A stretch of DNA of 64,000 bases from an uncultured bacterium (GCA_905214105.1 CAJMKK010000004.1:62001-126000); one strand, 5' to 3'. Shown: positions 19,666-30,441, numbered from the stretch's first letter. Made by a program: numbers and translations. Notes: generated by a model not told the origin, from the sequence alone.

Positions 19666-20708
19666 TGGATCCGAGCGTCTACATCCCCGCCTACCTGGAG
19701 CGCGCCTACCTTGCGTCGCACCCCGAACTCACCGATGCAGCACGCGAGCTTGTCCATAACGACGTGAGCGTCAACCCTCATAAGTATGCGCAGACCGAGC
19801 ATGCCCAGGCACTGCTGTCCTATGCAGGCGTCCACCGCCACCTGCTCGACGAGCTCCATCGCATCGAGGACATGGGCAGCGACGAGGAGTTTGAACAGAC
19901 GCGCAACCACCTGTTCGACGATACGCGCGATGAGCTGCTCAAGATCGTCCGCGTCGACGCGCTGGCCGTCGATGCCCAGCTGCTCGCCATCATTTTGGCG
20001 GACACGCCCGTCGACGCCTGTCTGGGCGACCTGATGAAACTCGAGGCGACCACGACCGATTACCTGCAGCAAAGCGTGCCCGGGTTCGACATGGAGGCCC
20101 CGCACTACTGGGCCAACAAGGTGCTGGCAGACGGCGTGACGGCGGCCGATCTCACCGTAAGCGAGCCGGCTCTTATCGGGTGGCTCCACACGCTCGAGGC
20201 CATCTCGCAGCTGTGCATGGCGAGCGCTCGCTACCGTGCTGCCGCCAACTACGCCCGCCGCGTCCTTAAGGCGGAAGGCTATCCCACCCGAGCTGCAGGC
20301 ACCGTGCTACTCGCCCTCGCTCGCCTAGAAGACGAGGACGGCTTTTTTGCCCTGGCCCACCAGCTCGAGGAGCAGATGGGGGCCGATGCCCTCGAGAACT
20401 CCCCCTGGTACCTGCTCGCCCGCACGATCTTGCTGTTCAAAACGAACAAGATGCGCCCGGCGACACGCGCGCTGCGTGAGTTTGCCAACCGCTGCGAGGG
20501 CGGCGCGTTCTTTTTGCTGAACCCCATGTATCAGACGCCGTACCTTCCCTGCCGGCCCGAACCGCACGACCCCTGGGACCTTTCGCATCAGGCAGTTTGG
20601 GAGGCCGACGGCATCATCTCGGATACTCCCGACTTTGCCCCCTGGGCCAGCGCTTGCGAAGACGTATCGCAGCTTGCCCAGGAATTTGCGCGCCGTTACG
20701 GCTTTTAA
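19665..20708 (+). CDS. Unknown helical-repeat-like protein B
   Basis: 347 residues, translationally coupled to protein A by a TAATG overlap. All-helical, TPR-like stretches include ASARYRAAANYARRVLKAEG and GTVLLALARLEDEDGFFALA. The C-terminus has an aromatic/proline segment (NPMYQTPYLPCRPEPHDPWD). No catalytic motif, signal or membrane helix is seen. It may be a distant paralogue of protein A; both have a C-terminal half with the DPWxL pattern. Function unknown. Confidence 0.8.
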   Translation: MDPSVYIPAYLERAYLASHPELTDAARELVHNDVSVNPHKYAQTEHAQALLSYAGVHRHLLDELHRIEDMGSDEEFEQTRNHLFDDTRDELLKIVRVDALAVDAQLLAIILADTPVDACLGDLMKLEATTTDYLQQSVPGFDMEAPHYWANKVLADGVTAADLTVSEPALIGWLHTLEAISQLCMASARYRAAANYARRVLKAEGYPTRAAGTVLLALARLEDEDGFFALAHQLEEQMGADALENSPWYLLARTILLFKTNKMRPATRALREFANRCEGGAFFLLNPMYQTPYLPCRPEPHDPWDLSHQAVWEADGIISDTPDFAPWASACEDVSQLAQEFARRYGF

Positions 20709-20753
20709 CGGCGCAAACGCCACGACCATGTCATTCACGTTAGGAACGGCTTC

Positions 20754-22931
20754 ATGAACTTCCGCTCATCTCTCGCCTGCACCTCGAGCGATATCGCCCG
20801 CTGGGGGCTGCGCTCCGTCCTTAAGCGCCAGGGCGGCGTACTCCCCGGCCGCATCGCCATGAAGATCGACCCCGAGCTGCTAAGCGACCTCGCGGGCCTT
20901 GTCGACCGCAGCGTGGTGATCACCGGCACCAACGGTAAGACCACCACCTCCAACCTCATCGCCGATGCCGTTGCCGCCAGCGGCGCCACCGTGGTATGCA
21001 ACCGCGCCGGAAACAACATGGAGCCGGGCGTGGTTGGTGCCCTGCTCGAGGCGCGTGGCAACCTTAAGCGAACCGCCAGCAGCAAGCGCGTAGGCGTCTT
21101 TGAGTGCGACGAGCTCTACACGGCGCGCGTCCTGCCCAAGCTCAAGCCGACCTACTTTGTGCTGCTCAACCTGTTCCGCGACCAGCTGGACCGCTACGGT
21201 GAGATCGACCACACCCAGGACGTCATCGCCCACGCGCTGGAGCTTTCGCCGACAACGACGCTCATCTATAACGCCGACGATCCGCTGTGCGCCTCGATCG
21301 CCGCGCGCGTCCCCAATATGAGCATCGCCTTTGGCATCGACGGCGCCACGGACACCGAGTCCGATCGCATTAGCGACTCGCGTTTTTGCTCGCAGTGCAA
21401 CGCGCCGCTGGAGTATGACTATGTGCAATACGGCCAGCTCGGCGCCTACCATTGCCCCTCGTGCGGTTGGGCACGCCCTGCGCTTGTCCGTCGCGTGACG
21501 GGCGTGGAGCTCGGCTGCGACGGCTACGATTTTGACCTGGTCTTTGGATCTGCGTCCAACGCGGCTGCCGTACACATCGCCACGCGCTACAACGGTCTGT
21601 ACATGGTCTACAACGTTGCCGCCGCATTCTTTGCCGCACATGAGTTGGGCGTGGATACGGCGCACCTGCAGCCCACGCTCGATGCCTACGTCCCCGCCGG
21701 CGGACGCATGGGCCGCTGGAACATTGCCGGCCGCACCGTCGAGGCAAACCTGGCCAAAAATCCCGTGGGCTTCGATCGCCAGATTCAGTCCATTAAAACG
21801 GCAGGCGGCAGGCTCTGCGCCTTCTTCCTGAACGACAACGATGCCGACGGCCACGATGTATCGTGGATCTACGACGTCGACTTTGAGCGCATCGCCGACA
21901 CGCCGGGTCTTGTCGCCTTTGCCGGAGGCACGCGCGCGCACGACATGCGGGTGCGCCTCAAGTACGCCGGCATCGATGCCGCGATTATCTCGGACGTCGC
22001 GCAGGCAATTGGCGCCGTGGCAGACGAGGCCGCCGATGACACCTTCTACGCCGTCGCCAACTACACGGCCTTCCCGCCGCTGGTCAAAGAACTCGACGGA
22101 CTGAAGGGCGCCACTTCCGACGCTGTTGCCGGGCGCGCCGTAGCCCGTGCCGACGGCAGCGCTCTTCCTGTCGGCATCGCACCAGTCGAGCTTTCGCGCC
22201 CGCTGCGCATCGTCTACCTGTATCCCGATGCCCTTAACCTCTACGGCGACGGCGGCAATGTTATCGCGCTCGAGCGCCGCTGCGCCTGGCGCGGCATCCC
22301 CGTTCGCGTGGATGAGGTCCGCATGGGCGAGGTGCTCGATCTGCATGATGCCGATATCGTCATGATGGGTGGCGGCTCCGACCGCGACCAGCTAGCCGTG
22401 GCACACGAGCTGCTCGCCCAAAAAGACAAGGTCGCGGCCTATGTTGAGGATGGCGGCTCGCTGCTTGCCATCTGTGGCAGCTATCAGCTGCTCGGCCGTT
22501 CGTACTATATGGGCGAGGATCGCATCGAGGGTCTGGGGGTCATTGCCGCCGAAACCGTACGCGGCTCCGACCGCCTGATCGGCAACGTAGCCGTCAAAAC
22601 CGACCTGGCACCTGAGCCCTTTGTGGGATTCGAAAACCATGGCGGCCGCACGCTTTTGGACGCCGATGCCACGCCGCTCGGAACGTCCGTCGTCACGGGC
22701 ACCGGCAACAACGGCGATGATGGCTTTGAGGGTCTCATCTACAAGGGCGTCATCGGCACGTACCTGCACGGACCGGCACTGCCCAAGAACCCCGAACTCG
22801 CCGACTGGCTGATCGCGCACGCCCTCGAGCGGCGCGGCGATGCGCAGGCCACAGCTCTGCTGCCGCTCAAACCCCTCGACGACACCTACGAGCACGCCGC
22901 CCACGACGCCGCCATGAAGCTCCTCCCCTAG
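20754..22931 (+). CDS. Fused lipid II isoglutaminyl synthase (MurT-GatD)
   Basis: 725 residues joining both subunits of the enzyme that amidates D-glutamate of lipid II to D-isoglutamine. Residues 1-455 are MurT: Mur ligase P-loop GTNGKTTT (58-65), a zinc ribbon with Cys212, Cys215, Cys234 and Cys237, and the DUF1727 C-terminal domain including NDNDADGHD (360-368). Residues about 480-725 are GatD: a class I amidotransferase with nucleophile Cys574 in AICGSYQLLG and His672 in GTYLHGP. In staphylococci and streptococci these are two genes (murT, gatD); here one continuous frame with a short Ala-rich linker replaces them. An AGGA box precedes the start. Confidence 0.93.
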   Translation: MNFRSSLACTSSDIARWGLRSVLKRQGGVLPGRIAMKIDPELLSDLAGLVDRSVVITGTNGKTTTSNLIADAVAASGATVVCNRAGNNMEPGVVGALLEARGNLKRTASSKRVGVFECDELYTARVLPKLKPTYFVLLNLFRDQLDRYGEIDHTQDVIAHALELSPTTTLIYNADDPLCASIAARVPNMSIAFGIDGATDTESDRISDSRFCSQCNAPLEYDYVQYGQLGAYHCPSCGWARPALVRRVTGVELGCDGYDFDLVFGSASNAAAVHIATRYNGLYMVYNVAAAFFAAHELGVDTAHLQPTLDAYVPAGGRMGRWNIAGRTVEANLAKNPVGFDRQIQSIKTAGGRLCAFFLNDNDADGHDVSWIYDVDFERIADTPGLVAFAGGTRAHDMRVRLKYAGIDAAIISDVAQAIGAVADEAADDTFYAVANYTAFPPLVKELDGLKGATSDAVAGRAVARADGSALPVGIAPVELSRPLRIVYLYPDALNLYGDGGNVIALERRCAWRGIPVRVDEVRMGEVLDLHDADIVMMGGGSDRDQLAVAHELLAQKDKVAAYVEDGGSLLAICGSYQLLGRSYYMGEDRIEGLGVIAAETVRGSDRLIGNVAVKTDLAPEPFVGFENHGGRTLLDADATPLGTSVVTGTGNNGDDGFEGLIYKGVIGTYLHGPALPKNPELADWLIAHALERRGDAQATALLPLKPLDDTYEHAAHDAAMKLLP

Positions 22932-22940
22932 CACCTCACA

Positions 22941-22972
22941 ACCACAAAGGGGATAGGCACCTTTGTGGTGGT
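22941..22972. repeat. CAAAGG...CCCC hairpin after MurT-GatD
   Basis: ACCACAAAGG (22941-22950) pairs with CCTTTGTGGT (22960-22969). The minus-strand reading matches the element at 55991-56022 in 29 of 32 positions. GGTTTT follows on the plus strand, so it may also end the MurT-GatD transcript 10 nt past the stop. Confidence 0.75.
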
Positions 22973-22994
22973 TTTGACCCGTCCCAGCGGTTTG

Positions 22995-23049
22995 TCTCAA
23001 TCTGTAACATCTAGACCGTTAAAAGTCGTCTTACTGTTACAGAATGAGA
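22995..23049. repeat. Inverted repeat upstream of tRNA-Glu
   Basis: TCTCAATCTGTAACA (22995-23009) is inverted as TGTTACAGAATGAGA (23035-23049), 14 of 15 positions pairing around a 25-nt loop. It lies just upstream of the tRNA-Glu promoter. Function unknown; possibly a small mobile or structured element. Confidence 0.6.
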
Positions 23050-23150
23050 TGTTTGAGAATCGGGATAGAGAGCCAGCTCCTATGTGGTGGTTTTCCAGTT
23101 TGCCAACGATATACGCGCCGGCAAAAAAGTCTGCTATACTCTTTCCCGCT

Positions 23151-23227
23151 GTCCCCATCGTCTAGCGGCCAAGGACGCCACCCTTTCAAGGTGGATATCG
23201 CGGGTTCGAATCCCGCTGGGGGCACCA
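23151..23227 (+). tRNA. tRNA-Glu (UUC)
   Basis: The acceptor stem GTCCCCA (23151-23157) pairs with TGGGGGC (23217-23223). The anticodon loop is CTTTCAA with anticodon TTC. The T-arm is GCGGGTTCGAATCCCGC. The CCA end is encoded. A terminator follows 12 nt later. A TATACT -10 lies just upstream near 23135-23140. Confidence 0.97.
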
Positions 23228-23238
23228 TTTAAATCGAG

Positions 23239-23269
23239 AAGCCCGTTGCCCTCGGTGACGGGCTTTTTT
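23239..23269 (+). terminator. Terminator of tRNA-Glu
   Basis: AAGCCCGT and ACGGGCTT form the stem, followed by TTTTTT, directly after the tRNA. Confidence 0.92.
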
Positions 23270-23330
23270 CTGCCTCAACGCCGGGATTCAAACCCGACAG
23301 GGTGCGGATCCCGGCACCATCGCAAGGCCT

Positions 23331-23550
23331 GTGGGCAAAAAATGGCAAATATGAGTACTGTTACCGATTTAGTAACAGCGAATTCGGCCTTTTAGATGGT
23401 GAATCAGATGTCAAATCAACGACCTAGTGCTCAGATTGGGCCCGACCTCAGCTATATACCTGGACATATGTGGTCTAACTCGGCAAAAACTGCCATTTTG
23501 ATATGGAACTAGTTTAGTGACATTACTCATATTTGACATTTTTTGTCCAC
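23331..23550. mobile_element. MITE-like 220-bp element
   Basis: The terminal inverted repeats are 23331-23364 and 23517-23550: 34 nt each, 30 identical. They begin GTGG(G/A)CAAAAAATG and continue CAAATATGAGTA. The interior is about 150 bp, AT-richer than its surroundings and without a gene. It lies between the tRNA-Glu terminator and the glnN terminator. GGCC is found immediately outside both ends, a possible but weak target duplication. No transposase is nearby, so it would need one elsewhere. Confidence 0.7.
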
Positions 23551-23610
23551 GGCCCCTTATTGCGTGGGCGAATCAGTCGCAAAACGGACTCCAAAGCGTC
23601 CTTCACAAAC

Positions 23611-23647
23611 AAAAAGCCGGGGTCCGCGCGATGCGGGCCCCGGCTTT
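23611..23647 (-). terminator. Terminator of glnN
   Basis: AAAGCCGGGG (23613-23622) pairs with CCCCGGCTTT (23638-23647), and TTTTTGTTT follows on the minus strand. It is 28 nt past the glnN stop. Confidence 0.9.
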
Positions 23648-23674
23648 CAACCGTGACGGTATGTTGTCCCAGTC

Positions 23675-25762
<2,088 letters not shown>

Positions 25763-25842
25763 ACGGAACTCCCTTCGTATCGGCACCGCGTGAGAAGCGG
25801 TGTTGATTACTAACAAACGAGTCATAGCTTAGACTCGCCGTG

Positions 25843-25878
25843 TTTCCGCGACATTACCGTTATGTTGCTGTCGCGAAA
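25843..25878. promoter_or_regulatory. Inverted repeat in glnN promoter
   Basis: TTTCCGCGACA (25843-25853) and TGTCGCGAAA (25869-25878) form an inverted repeat with one bulge and a 15-nt centre, 81-116 nt upstream of the glnN start. It does not match GlnR/TnrA consensus. It is a candidate operator for an unknown regulator. Confidence 0.5.
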
Positions 25879-25978
25879 CCAATCAATGAGGTTACCCTAT
25901 CGAGGCGGCGTTGCCACCCTCAACAGCCAATCAACTGTATAAATAGCAGACCTCCCCGCACAGTTTACGGGTAGCTCA

Positions 25979-26042
25979 TTTGCCACGGGCTATAAAGACT
26001 GGTATTTGATGCGAAATACCAGTCTTTATAGCCCGTGGCAAA
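25979..26042. repeat. 29-bp perfect-stem hairpin
   Basis: The left arm 25979-26007 starts TTTGCCACGGGCTATAAAG. The right arm 26014-26042 is its exact complement, with loop GATGCG. There is no adjacent U-run. It lies between divergent glnN and metF. A 29-bp uninterrupted stem is far beyond a normal terminator. Confidence 0.9.
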
Positions 26043-26187
26043 ATTAGCCGCCCTGTTATAGAGAAAGCCGATAGCAAGGCATCTTTGATTGGTATCCTCA
26101 AATAGCGCGTGAAACTCCACCATGGCACAGTGGTGCTGTAGAATCCTTACAACACATCACACTATTACATATCTAGAGGAGCACGAT

Positions 26188-27060
26188 ATGCGCGTCGACG
26201 AGGTTTTTAAGCAGGCAGCATCCCAGGGCACCGCGCCCATTTCGTTTGAGATGTTCCCGCCCAAGGGCGAGCTGACCCTCGACACGGCTCGCGAAGTGGC
26301 AGGTAATCTGTGCAAGCTTTCGCCGAGCTTTGTCTCGGTCACCTGCTCGGCCGGCGGCTCGGGCAACGGTGCCACCACCGCCCCCATCGCGCATATGATT
26401 ACGAGCGAATTCGATACACCCTCGGTGGCACACCTTACCTGCGTGGGCCGGTCGCACGCCGATATCGCCGCCAAGATCGACGAGTATCGCTCGGCCGGCG
26501 TGGAAAACATCCTGGCCCTGCGTGGCGATCTCCCTGCCGGCGCGACCGAGGACGACAAGCCCGCCTCGGACTACGCCTACGCCCGCGACCTCATCCCCGA
26601 GCTCGTCGACGCCGGCTTTTGCGTGGGCGCCGCAGCCTACCCCGAGGGCCACATTGCCTGTGAGGATCTCAACCTCTCGGTCGAACACCTCAAGCAAAAA
26701 CAGGACGCCGGCGCGAGCTTCTTTGTGACGCAGCTCTTCTTTGATAACGAGTGCTTCTACCGTTTTCGCGAGCTTGCCGACAAGGCCGGCATCACCGTGC
26801 CCATTACCGCGGGCATCATGCCGTTTATGGGCAAGTCGCAGATCAGCCGCATGGTCTTTATGTGCGGCGCATCGCTGCCCTCCCCCGTCATCAAGATCCT
26901 CGCCAAGTACGAGAACGACCCCGAGAGCCTGCAGGCAGCTGGTGTAGATTATGCAGCCCGCCAGCTTTGCGACCTCAAGGAGCACGGCGCCGACGGCTTG
27001 CACCTGTACACTATGAACCGTCCTGCGATCGCCGCGACCATTATGGAGCGCCTGGGGTAA
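26188..27060 (+). CDS. metF: Methylenetetrahydrofolate reductase
   Basis: 290-residue flavoprotein reducing 5,10-methylene-THF to 5-methyl-THF for methionine synthase. The fold begins ISFEMFPPKGE (catalytic Glu) and continues with FVSVTCSAGGS, HLTCVGRS and NILALRGDLP. GITVPITAGIMPFMG is the usual C-terminal block. The start at 26188 has AGAGGAG upstream. It overlaps the next gene by 1 nt (TAATG) and heads an operon metF - MetH reactivation domain - metH, a compact methyl-transfer pathway. Confidence 0.96.
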   Translation: MRVDEVFKQAASQGTAPISFEMFPPKGELTLDTAREVAGNLCKLSPSFVSVTCSAGGSGNGATTAPIAHMITSEFDTPSVAHLTCVGRSHADIAAKIDEYRSAGVENILALRGDLPAGATEDDKPASDYAYARDLIPELVDAGFCVGAAAYPEGHIACEDLNLSVEHLKQKQDAGASFFVTQLFFDNECFYRFRELADKAGITVPITAGIMPFMGKSQISRMVFMCGASLPSPVIKILAKYENDPESLQAAGVDYAARQLCDLKEHGADGLHLYTMNRPAIAATIMERLG

Positions 27061-27848
27061 TGGAAAAACCGCACATCGATACAACCGCTGTCGAAGTGCC
27101 GGCCGACCTTGCGTCGCCGGCGCTCTACCGTATCGATGCAGCCCACCATCCCCGTGTCGACCGTGCCGAGATGCTGCGGTATCTGGGTTACGGCGGCCAG
27201 CAGATTGAACCCGAGCTGTCGCAGCGTATTGAACTTGTCGTTGAACGTCTGGAATTGGACATTGAGCCCCGTGGCGTGCGCCGCGTATTTGCCGTCGATG
27301 CCACGGGCGTGGACGAGCAGGGCAAGCCTTGCATCCGTCTGGTCGGCACCAATGTTGAGCTGCGGGGTCGCGATATCTATCGTCATCTTAAGGACGCCCG
27401 CTTTGCCGCGCTCATGGCATGCACCCTCGGCATGGACGCCGAGCGTCGTCTGCGCACCACGGGAGCCCAGCAGCCCCTCGAGGGCGCCGTGCTCGACGCC
27501 GCGTGCTCCGCTTACGTGGAAGCCGCCGTTGAGCAAATGGACCAGCAGGTCAAGACGGACGCCGCCGTTCATGGGTTCGCCGGCAACTGGCGCTTTAGTC
27601 CCGGCTACGGCGACTGCCCGCTCTCGGCCCAGCGCTCGATCGTCAATGCGCTCAACGCCACGCGGCTCATCGGCTTGACCGTCACGCCCACCAGCCTGCT
27701 TATGCCCACCAAAAGCGTGACCGCGGTGATCGGCCTGTTCGACGGCGAAGTCCACGACGCCCAGACCCGCCCCACCTGCAATATCTGCCGCATGCGCGAG
27801 AACTGCCGCTTCCGCACCGCCCACACCACCTGCTATTCCAGCCATTAG
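27060..27848 (+). CDS. Stand-alone methionine synthase reactivation domain
   Basis: 262-residue protein matching the C-terminal AdoMet-binding activation domain of MetH, here a separate gene. Seen are YLGYGGQQ near the start, RDIYRHLKDARFAALMACTLG, and the AdoMet-binding style segment FSPGYGDCPLSAQRSI (the R-x-x-x-G-Y family motif). The C-terminus ends in a cysteine cluster CNICRMRENCRF that could hold a metal or cluster. It should reactivate cob(II)alamin of the MetH encoded 10 nt downstream, which lacks this domain. It starts inside the metF stop codon (TAATG). Confidence 0.9.
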   Translation: MEKPHIDTTAVEVPADLASPALYRIDAAHHPRVDRAEMLRYLGYGGQQIEPELSQRIELVVERLELDIEPRGVRRVFAVDATGVDEQGKPCIRLVGTNVELRGRDIYRHLKDARFAALMACTLGMDAERRLRTTGAQQPLEGAVLDAACSAYVEAAVEQMDQQVKTDAAVHGFAGNWRFSPGYGDCPLSAQRSIVNALNATRLIGLTVTPTSLLMPTKSVTAVIGLFDGEVHDAQTRPTCNICRMRENCRFRTAHTTCYSSH

Positions 27849-27857
27849 GAGCCCTCG

Positions 27858-30416
27858 ATGTTTACTCCGCTTATCACTCATGATTCTGACGGCACTGCAT
27901 TGGCGGCACCCGTTGATGCCGCACGTCGCAACGGTGCCACGTACAAGACGCGCACGATCGACGATCTGCGCATTAAGGACGATCGCCTGCGTGCGGCCAT
28001 CGAGGGCACGGGGCACCTGTTGTTCGACGGTGGCATGGGCACCATGCTGCAGGCCGCCGGCATGAAGGCCGGCGCCTTGCCCGAGCTGCTCAACTTTGAG
28101 GAGCCCCAGGTCATTACCGATATTCAGCGTCAGTACGTCGAGGCCGGCTGCGACGTGATCACCGCCAACACCTTTGGCGCCAACGCCCACAAGCTCGACG
28201 GTGCTGCCACCGTGGCAGACGTCTTTGCCGCGGCCGTCACCTGCGCCCGCGAGGCCGGTGCCCGCTACGTCGCCGGTGACATCGGCCCCATCGGTGCCCT
28301 ACTGCGCCCCCTAGGCACCCTCAGCTTTGACGAGGCCTACGACCTCTTTGCCGAGGAGGTGCGCGCCGGCGTCGACGCGGGCGTGGACCTCTTTATTATC
28401 GAGACCATGACCGACCTTGCCGAGATCAAGGCCGCTGTCCTCGCCTGCCGCGAGAATTCCGACCTGCCCGTCTTTGCCACCATGACCTTTGAGGAAGACG
28501 GTCGCACCTTCCTGGGCACGAGTCCCGAGGTTGCCGCCATCACGCTCGACGCCATCGGCGCCGACGTTTTGGGTATCAACTGCAGCCAGGGACCGGCCGA
28601 GCTCCGAGGACTCGCCGCACGTATGCTCACCGTTACCGACAAGCCCGTTATGGTGCAGGCTAACGCGGGACTGCCCCGCGTGGACGATGACGGCAATACC
28701 GTCTTTGATATCCAAGCACCCGAGTACGCCGAGGCCGTCGCCGGCATGATTGAGGACGGCGTGAGCGTCGTGGGCGGTTGCTGCGGCACCACGCCGGCGC
28801 ACATGGCCGCCTTGCGCACGCTTATCGACAACCACACGCCCAGCCCGCGCCACCGCAAGCCCAGCATGTCGGTCACGAGCGCCCAGACGGTCGTGGACCT
28901 TCCCTGCGACGGCCACAAGATCGCCGTCATCGGCGAGCGCATCAATCCCACCGGCAAAAAGCGTCTGCAGCAGACCCTGCGCGACGGCGACCTGGACTAC
29001 GTCGTAAGCCAGGGCATCAGCCAGCAAGAGCAGGGTGCCGACATCCTGGACGTCAACGTGGGCCTGCCCGAGATCGACGAGGTCAAGATCATCCAACAGG
29101 CGACCGAGCAGCTCCAGGGCTCCACGCTGCTGCCACTGCAGATCGACTCCACCGACCCCGCAGCCGTCGAGGCCGCTGTGCGCCGCTACGCCGGCAAGCC
29201 CATCATCAACTCGGTCAATGGCAAGCAGCAGATTATGGATGAGATCTTTCCGCTGGTCGCTCATTACGGCACCAACGTCGTCGGCCTTACGCTCGACGAA
29301 GGCGGCATCCCCGATACCGCCGAGGCTCGCTTCGCCATCGCCGAGCGCATCGTGTCCGAGGCTGCCCGCTACGGCATCGGCCCGGACCGCATCCTCATCG
29401 ACTGCCTGGTCATGACCGCCTCGACCAATCAACGCCAGGCCGAACAGATCCTGCGCGCCATGTCTATGTGCAAGGAGCGCCTGGGCGTCAAATGCGCACT
29501 CGGCGTGTCGAACATCAGCTTTGGTCTGCCTGCCCGCCCGCTGCTGGGCTCGGTCTTTTTGGCTGCCGCTTTTGGCGCGGGCCTGGACGCCCCCATCATG
29601 AACCCGGGCTCCAAGCGCTTTATGGATACCGTCTACAGCTATCGCGTGCTGAGCGTTGAGGACGAGGGCTCGACCGGATACATCGAGCGCTACGCCGGCT
29701 GGACCGATCCGTATAAGATCGCCGCAAACCCGGCGGCGGCTCAGGCAGTATCGACCGACACCGTTCCCGCCGCCGGCACCGCCGGCTCCGACGGCAACGA
29801 CGACCCGATTCGTCGCATGGTCGTCTCGGGCCGCAAAGGCGAGATCGCTGCCGAGACCGAGCGTCTGCTGGCAGACCACGGCGCCATGGACCTCATCAAC
29901 AATCACTTTATCCCCGCCCTCGACGAGGTTGGCGTCCTCTTTGACCAGGGAAAGTTCTTCTTGCCGCAGCTCATGGCCTCGGCCGAGGCGGCGCGCGTGG
30001 GCTTTGACACCATCAAGCGCCTGATGCCCGCCGGCGAAATTGCCGACAAGGGCAAGATCTGCGTGGCCACCGTCAAGGGCGACATCCACGACATTGGCAA
30101 GAACATCGTCAAAATGCTGCTCGACAACTACGGATACACCGTCTTTGACCTGGGCCGCGACGTCGATCCGCAGGAGGTACTCAAGACCGTCAAGGAGCGC
30201 GATATCAAACTCGTCGGCCTCTCGGCGCTTATGACTACCACGGTCGTTGCCATGGAGGAGACCATCAAGCTGCTTCATGCCGAGGTGCCGGGCGTCAAGA
30301 TCATCGTAGGCGGCGCCGTGCTCACCCCCGAATACGCCAAGCAGATCGGCGCGGACTACTACGCCAAGGACGCCGCCGAAAGCGCTCGTATCGCCGAAGA
30401 GGTCTTTGGGCAGTAA
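27858..30416 (+). CDS. metH: Cobalamin-dependent methionine synthase without reactivation domain
   Basis: 852 residues, against about 1,200 for full MetH. The order is a homocysteine-binding barrel (LFDGGMGTMLQ; zinc cysteines in GINCSQGP and GGCCGTTPAHM), a pterin-binding barrel (VIGERINPTGKKRL, DVNVGLPEID, LTLDEGGIP, DCLVMTAS), then the B12 cap and B12-binding domain with the base-off motif DIHDIGKN near residues 743-750 and [10 protein letters not shown]. The reactivation domain is in the preceding gene. It transfers methyl from methyl-THF to homocysteine. TAGGAG precedes the start. The first 40 residues extend beyond the usual N-terminus. Confidence 0.96.
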   Translation: MFTPLITHDSDGTALAAPVDAARRNGATYKTRTIDDLRIKDDRLRAAIEGTGHLLFDGGMGTMLQAAGMKAGALPELLNFEEPQVITDIQRQYVEAGCDVITANTFGANAHKLDGAATVADVFAAAVTCAREAGARYVAGDIGPIGALLRPLGTLSFDEAYDLFAEEVRAGVDAGVDLFIIETMTDLAEIKAAVLACRENSDLPVFATMTFEEDGRTFLGTSPEVAAITLDAIGADVLGINCSQGPAELRGLAARMLTVTDKPVMVQANAGLPRVDDDGNTVFDIQAPEYAEAVAGMIEDGVSVVGGCCGTTPAHMAALRTLIDNHTPSPRHRKPSMSVTSAQTVVDLPCDGHKIAVIGERINPTGKKRLQQTLRDGDLDYVVSQGISQQEQGADILDVNVGLPEIDEVKIIQQATEQLQGSTLLPLQIDSTDPAAVEAAVRRYAGKPIINSVNGKQQIMDEIFPLVAHYGTNVVGLTLDEGGIPDTAEARFAIAERIVSEAARYGIGPDRILIDCLVMTASTNQRQAEQILRAMSMCKERLGVKCALGVSNISFGLPARPLLGSVFLAAAFGAGLDAPIMNPGSKRFMDTVYSYRVLSVEDEGSTGYIERYAGWTDPYKIAANPAAAQAVSTDTVPAAGTAGSDGNDDPIRRMVVSGRKGEIAAETERLLADHGAMDLINNHFIPALDEVGVLFDQGKFFLPQLMASAEAARVGFDTIKRLMPAGEIADKGKICVATVKGDIHDIGKNIVKMLLDNYGYTVFDLGRDVDPQEVLKTVKERDIKLVGLSALMTTTVVAMEETIKLLHAEVPGVKIIVGGAVLTPEYAKQIGADYYAKDAAESARIAEEVFGQ

Positions 30417-30441
30417 CACAACGGAAACAACCGAGCACCAA

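Noticed and set aside
20880..22346. 488-codon open frame on the minus strand
   Set aside because: Antisense to MurT-GatD, whose motifs are unmistakable.
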